From NCBI GenBank assembly GCA_052379845.1, contig JBQTCF010000001.1: a stretch of DNA of 64,000 bases; one strand, written 5' to 3'. Of this stretch, positions 60,321 to 64,000 are shown one piece after another. Positions within the stretch are counted from its first letter, which is position 1. Each line of letters begins with the position of its first letter. Source of the DNA: Roseinatronobacter sp052379845 (GTDB lineage Bacteria > Pseudomonadota > Alphaproteobacteria > Rhodobacterales > Rhodobacteraceae). The notes below the pieces were generated by a model. The model searched no databases, had not been told where the DNA came from, and was given only the letters and a program-made list of their open reading frames with translations. Position numbers and translations under genes: made by a program.

Positions 60321-61186
60321 TCACTCCCCCCCGCATGGCCCGGCACGACCCCGATCAGGGACTGTAGCCACCCTGTCACCTCGATGGTAACCCCATGATC
60401 TGTCGCAGGAAAAACAGTGATCCTCGCGATGATCTTGTGAAGCGTTTCGACCAGCTCGCGGTCAAATTGGGGGTTCAAGTCGGTTAGCTTCCAAATAAGG
60501 GTGTCGATCGTCTCGAAATACCGCTCCAAAGTGGCGGGGTGAAGTTCGACCACTTCGGGCTCTTCCTGTGCCGCGAGTCGGGCTTCGAGAGCTTTTCTTT
60601 TGGCAGTTGCCTCCGCGATGTCCTTTTTTGCGGAAGGGCCGTCGATCACCCCACGTGTGTAAAGGTCAACAAGCCGTGCGAGGCGCCCCTGTGTCTCGGT
60701 CAACTCCTTCTCGATGCTGGATCGATTGCGCTGTGTTGCTCGGATCAGGGCGCTGCGCTCGTCATAATAGGCTTTGAGCTATTCCTTCACATAGATCGGA
60801 TCAGCCAGTTCCGCCTTCAGCTTTGCCAGGACGGCATGCTCGATCTTGTCCAACCGATACCGCTTGTCATTGTCGCATGACCCGCTTTCGCGGGCAGTGG
60901 AGCACCTGATCCGGATCGCGGACCCCGAACGGTCATGGATAGACATGCCACCGCCACACTTGCCGCAACGAAGCAGACCGGAAAACGGGCGTTTTGGGGT
61001 GCGGCCGCGCCTTCCGTGGCTGTGTGCCTTGTTCCCGTTGATCGTTGAGGCGTCCCAAGAGCCACCGCGTGGTGCAATGACTCCGTCCTCATTCAAGCCG
61101 TTGGCAATTTCCCGAGCGGTCCTTCCTGCGAGATGTGCCTTGAAGATTCGACAGATGACGTCCGATTCGTGATCCAGAATCCGCAT
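60299..61186 (-). pseudogene. Decayed large serine recombinase (C-terminal part)
   Basis: Two open frames in the same phase, 61186-60779 and 60703-60299, are separated by a TAG at 60779-60781 and 25 readable codons. The first has the recombinase-domain pattern AREIANGLNEDGVIAPRGGS, WDASTING and the zinc ribbon FSGLLRCGKCGGGMS...C; the second is the C-terminal coiled coil. The catalytic resolvase domain with its serine is missing, and the usual 60-70 residues between ASTING and the zinc ribbon are absent. Upstream the frame ends in an IstB remnant. The last codons are read from the 3' end of tRNA-Met. It cannot be active. Confidence 0.85.
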
Positions 61187-61215
61187 CTCACCCGGTTTGA
61201 CGGGGGACGGTTCAG

Positions 61216-61356
61216 GTTCATTTTCTCAGGAAGCCCCATCCGGGCACCAGCGTCATCAGGTCCACCGATCAGAGCGTCAGCGAATGGGCAACCGTCTTTG
61301 GTGACGCGAAAATGACCGCCGCGCTTCTTGATCACCTTATGCTTCGCCGTCATACC
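61216..61356 (+). pseudogene. Remnant of an IS21-type istB gene
   Basis: The frame starting VHFLRKPHPGTSVIRSTDQS and continuing VSEWATVFGDAKMTAALLDH lines up with IstB of the intact element (FHLLSKLYERTSVI..., LSFSEWATVFGDAKMTTALL DRLTHRCHI), with about 26 identities in the 37 residues from TSVI on. No Walker motifs, no istA and no terminal repeats are seen nearby. It differs enough from 19116-19907 to come from another, older insertion. Confidence 0.85.
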
Positions 61357-61485
61357 AAAGCCTGTTCCACAGGCAGGTGTTGGACGAAACGTGATCGGGG
61401 CGGTGTGCAAATCGTTCTCTTTGGCCTCGAGTCTGGTGGACAGGGGGAATATTGGTGGTCCGACACCTTGGACAGGCGGAGCGTG

Positions 61486-62610
61486 ATGACCAACACTGAC
61501 CCCAAACCCAAAGAGCTTGTCTTGATTGGCGGTGGACATACCCATGCGCTGCTGTTGCATCACCTGGCGCAACGGCCCCTGCGGAACACCGCTGTCACCT
61601 TGATCACACCCTCACCCAAGGCGCCCTATACCGGAATGCTGCCGGGCTTTATTGCGGGTCATTATACGCGCGAGGATCTGGATATTGATCTGGAACGCCT
61701 GATCGCGCGGGCCGGCGGGCGGCTGGTGCTGGGCAAGGCGGACAGGCTGGCGCGGGGCGCGGGCATTGTGGGGGGGGCGGGATTTGAGGACCTGCGCTTT
61801 GATTTCGTTTCGGTGGATATCGGCATCACCTCGGACCTGCCCGCGTTGCCGGGCTATGCCGAACATGCGGTATCGGCCAAACCGTTGGGGGCCTATGCCC
61901 GGCGCTGGCAGGATTGGCTGACCAAGGTTGAGGGCGGCGCGTTGCGCCCTGAAGTGGCGGTGCTGGGGGCTGGGGTCGCGGGGGTGGAGCTGGCCTTGGC
62001 GATGGCTTTCAGGCTGCGGGCGCATGCGCCGGTGTTGCGCCTTATCGATCGCGGGCGGGCCTTGCCAAATATCGGGCGCTTTGCCCGCAGACGCCTGCTG
62101 TCGCATCTTGCGCGTTTCGGGGTCGAGATTTTGGAACATACCCAAGTGACAGCCCTAGATGCAGATCACTTGCATTGCGCGGACGGGCGCACCATACCCG
62201 CGTCCTTCGTGGTGGGGGTTGCGGGAACGCGCCCGCAGGACTGGCTGCAGGGGACCGGCCTTGAGCTTGAGCGCGGGTTCATCAAGGTGGATGCTCATTT
62301 GCGCGCCCTGTCCGATCCGCGGGTATTCGCAGTGGGGGATTGTGCCCATATGACCCATGCGCCGCGGCCGAAAGCGGGTGTTTTCGCTGTGCGTCAGGCG
62401 CCTTTCCTGTTGGCCAATCTGCATGCCGCAACAGGCGGGGGGGCGTGGCGCGCCTATCAGCCGCAGCGCGATTACCTGAAGCTGGTATCGCTTGGTGACA
62501 AGACCGCGCTGGCGGATAAATGGGGGCTTCCCCTTGAAGGGCGGTGGCTGTGGCGCCTGAAGGACGGCATAGATGCAAAATTCATGCAGCAATTCAAGGG
62601 ACTGGCGTAA
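61486..62610 (+). CDS. FAD-dependent oxidoreductase of the type fused to SelD, here stand-alone
   Basis: 374 residues from the ATG at 61486 (MTNTDPKPKELVLIGGGHTH), with GGCGGAG upstream; an earlier in-frame start at 61312 lies in the IstB remnant and is rejected. FAD motif LVLIGGGHTHALLLHHLAQR at ~10-29, TGMLPGFIAGHY near 48, a second dinucleotide fold VAVLGAGVAGVELALAMAFR near 158, and the FAD-end RVFAVGDCAHM near 280. In many Rhodobacteraceae this domain is the N-terminal half of a selenide water dikinase; here the frame ends right after KFMQQFKGLA and no SelD sequence follows. A type II NADH dehydrogenase-like activity is possible. Confidence 0.8.
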   Translation: MTNTDPKPKELVLIGGGHTHALLLHHLAQRPLRNTAVTLITPSPKAPYTGMLPGFIAGHYTREDLDIDLERLIARAGGRLVLGKADRLARGAGIVGGAGFEDLRFDFVSVDIGITSDLPALPGYAEHAVSAKPLGAYARRWQDWLTKVEGGALRPEVAVLGAGVAGVELALAMAFRLRAHAPVLRLIDRGRALPNIGRFARRRLLSHLARFGVEILEHTQVTALDADHLHCADGRTIPASFVVGVAGTRPQDWLQGTGLELERGFIKVDAHLRALSDPRVFAVGDCAHMTHAPRPKAGVFAVRQAPFLLANLHAATGGGAWRAYQPQRDYLKLVSLGDKTALADKWGLPLEGRWLWRLKDGIDAKFMQQFKGLA

Positions 62611-62668
62611 GCGCATAGTGCGCAACGGGGCACAGTATTTTCCCGCACCGCTTCGGGCATGTCCCCGG

Positions 62669-63853
62669 TTACTGCAAGAAACGCATCGGATCCACGCTTT
62701 CCTGACCGCGTCGCACCTCAAAATGCAAGAAGCTGGGATCGCCTGCTGCCACTTTGCCGATGGTCTGGCCTTGGGACACGCGCGCGTCCTTTGCAACACT
62801 CAGGTTGTCAATATTTGCATAGACCGTCAGCAACCCGTCATTATGGCGAAGCACCATGATATTGACATTGCCCGTGGTGCGCGTGATCGCTGCGACTGTT
62901 CCGGCAGCAGCAGCACGAACATTGGTTCCCGCGCTTGCGGCAATGCCGATACCTTCATTGCGGCCGGGCGCATAGGCCCGGATGATGCGCCCGTCAACCG
63001 GCATCACAAAGGTTGTGCGCGATGCTTCGGTGCGTTCCTGCGACAGGTCGGGCGCGGGCGGGGTTGCGGCTGTGGCGGCGGCCTGTGCCTGCTCGGCCGA
63101 AGGGACGGCGGCGGGCAAGGGCGTGGATGCGCTCGGCGGTGGCGGCGCGGGGCTGGCGCTGCCCGGTGGGGTTGTTGTGGTGACAGGCGCGGGCGTTGGC
63201 GTGGCCGCAGCCTGCTGCGCCTGTTGCCCCACCGGAACCAGCAATGTCTGGCCTTCGCGCACGCGCATTTCGGGGTCAAGGCCGTTCCAGTCCGCCAGCG
63301 CGCGCGGGGTGACATTATACAGCCGCGCAATGGTGAAGGCGGTTTCGCCGCGCTGCACCACATGGCGGGTGGGCTGCGCCTCGGCAGGTTGGGTGGTGGC
63401 GGCAGGGCGCGGGGCGGCGGGCGCGGGTTGGGCCGTGCCGGTTTCCGCACGGCTGATGGCGGTGTCGGCCAATGTGGATATTTCTATGTCACCCGCGCGC
63501 GGGGCGCTTCCTGACGTGGCGGCCCCCCGTGGCAGGGCCAGAACTTCGCCCGCGCGCAGTCGGGTTTCAGGCGTCAGCGCATTGAACCGCGCAAGTTCGC
63601 TGTCGGACATGCCGATACGGTTTGCGACTGTGGCAACTGTGTCGCCACTGCGCGCGACGGCCACCTGATAGTCAGGATAGGAGATGACACCGCGCGCATC
63701 CGGTCGCGGGCGCTGCGGGGTTGCCTGCCGCGCCGCATCAGATGTGGTGAACCCGCTTGTGGGGCTGCGCAGGTCCGCGTCAAAACTTTCGCATGCGGCA
63801 AGTGCCAGAAGGGCTGCACTGCTCAGTAGTGTCATCTGGCGTTTCAGATGCAT
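62669..63853 (-). CDS. nlpD: NlpD-like lipoprotein with two LysM domains and a degenerate M23 domain
   Basis: 394 residues from the ATG at 63853 (MHLKRQMTLLSSAALLALAA), with GAGGTGACAGGA upstream. Lipobox LAAC near 21 marks a lipoprotein. LysM domains lie at ~62-105 (VAVARSGDTVATVANRIGMS) and ~163-205 (HVVQRGETAFTIARLYNVTP), separated and followed by Pro/Ala linkers. The C-terminal LytM fold (~280-393) lacks metal ligands: the HxxxD position reads GRNEGIGIA and HxH reads FLHFEVR. Like NlpD/EnvC it should activate amidases rather than cut peptidoglycan. It is just downstream of pcm, as in the surE-pcm-nlpD order. Confidence 0.85.
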   Translation of the reverse strand: MHLKRQMTLLSSAALLALAACESFDADLRSPTSGFTTSDAARQATPQRPRPDARGVISYPDYQVAVARSGDTVATVANRIGMSDSELARFNALTPETRLRAGEVLALPRGAATSGSAPRAGDIEISTLADTAISRAETGTAQPAPAAPRPAATTQPAEAQPTRHVVQRGETAFTIARLYNVTPRALADWNGLDPEMRVREGQTLLVPVGQQAQQAAATPTPAPVTTTTPPGSASPAPPPPSASTPLPAAVPSAEQAQAAATAATPPAPDLSQERTEASRTTFVMPVDGRIIRAYAPGRNEGIGIAASAGTNVRAAAAGTVAAITRTTGNVNIMVLRHNDGLLTVYANIDNLSVAKDARVSQGQTIGKVAAGDPSFLHFEVRRGQESVDPMRFLQ

Positions 63854-63928
63854 TTTCCTGTCACCTCTGTTATGTCGCGCAATGGCGTGCGTGGTTCTGC
63901 GCCACGGCTGCCGCTGTCCTGTTTCCAA

Positions 63929-64000
63929 CTAGTGACCCAAACCTTCCAGAAGGGGTACAAAACGCACTGCGCGCATTTCTTCATATTCAAGGCCGTCTTC
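63929..64000 (-). CDS. pcm: Protein-L-isoaspartate O-methyltransferase, C-terminal end (runs off the window)
   Basis: The last 23 codons read EDGLEYEEMRAVRFVPLLEG then LGH and a stop. The VRFVPLLEG-type ending and the position directly before an nlpD-like gene are those of pcm, which repairs isoaspartyl residues. Too little is present to be sure from sequence alone. Confidence 0.6.
   Translation of the reverse strand, partial: EDGLEYEEMRAVRFVPLLEGLGH

Noticed and set aside
1..64000. CRISPR arrays and rRNA genes
   Set aside because: No regularly spaced direct repeats and no rRNA-like sequence were seen on reading through.

Overview
The window looks like a chromosomal segment of a photosynthetic-type or marine alphaproteobacterium of the family Rhodobacteraceae. 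This is inferred from the high GC content and from gene families and neighbourhoods typical of that group: one-piece pntA with pntB, a MarR/response-regulator pair like petP-petR, AcuI-type acryloyl-CoA reductase, PmtA-type phospholipid methyltransferase, cobalamin-dependent ribonucleotide reductase, DUF3422, and the nlpD-pcm order. No species can be named from the sequence alone.

Layout. 1-311: 5' part of kynureninase on the minus strand. 764-3854: pntAB transhydrogenase with a clear terminator. 4.2-9.4 kb: GNAT acetyltransferase, DUF3422 membrane protein, MsbA-like ABC exporter, PmtA-like methyltransferase, A-type Fe-S carrier. 9.4-16.3 kb: dgt-like dNTPase, CBS-pair protein, coaD, a small DUF1127-like protein, hrpB, meaB, rpmB. 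16.4-21.5 kb: tRNA-Arg(TCT) followed by an accessory island of visibly lower GC: a membrane-anchored coiled-coil GIY-YIG (DUF4041-type) protein, two unrecognised coupled genes, one of them cut by a complete IS21-family element (istA/istB). 21.6-30.3 kb: class II ribonucleotide reductase, MFS transporter, CoA-binding protein, phosphoglucomutase, ilvE, petP/petR-like regulators. 30.4-44.7 kb: second ABC exporter, accA, acuI, a DUF1800-DUF1501 pair, a YhaN/YhaO-type (SbcC/SbcD-like) pair, sirtuin, uvrC. 45-52.7 kb: FolM-like SDR, Ca/Na antiporter, zinc-ribbon membrane peptide, S49 peptidase, cardiolipin synthase, CPBP protease, accD-folC. 52.7-59.3 kb: cytochrome c2 and the complete urtABCDE urea importer with a sigma-54-like promoter. 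59.3-61.4 kb: a gene-poor scar holding tRNA-Met(CAT), a decayed serine recombinase and an IstB remnant. 61.5-64 kb: a stand-alone FAD oxidoreductase of the type usually fused to SelD, an NlpD-like lipoprotein, and the end of pcm.

How it fits together. Most genes are housekeeping: redox balance (pntAB), fatty-acid synthesis (accA, accD), CoA and folate (coaD, folC), nucleotide pools (nrdJ, dgt), DNA repair (uvrC, YhaN/YhaO, HrpB is a helicase of unsettled role), envelope (pmtA, cls, NlpD-like, two ABC exporters). Two places show transfer and decay: the tRNA-Arg island and the tRNA-Met scar. The least explained content is the tRNA-Arg island, the DUF1800-DUF1501 pair, and two families of intergenic repeats, one of which supplies the stop codons of coaD and pgm.
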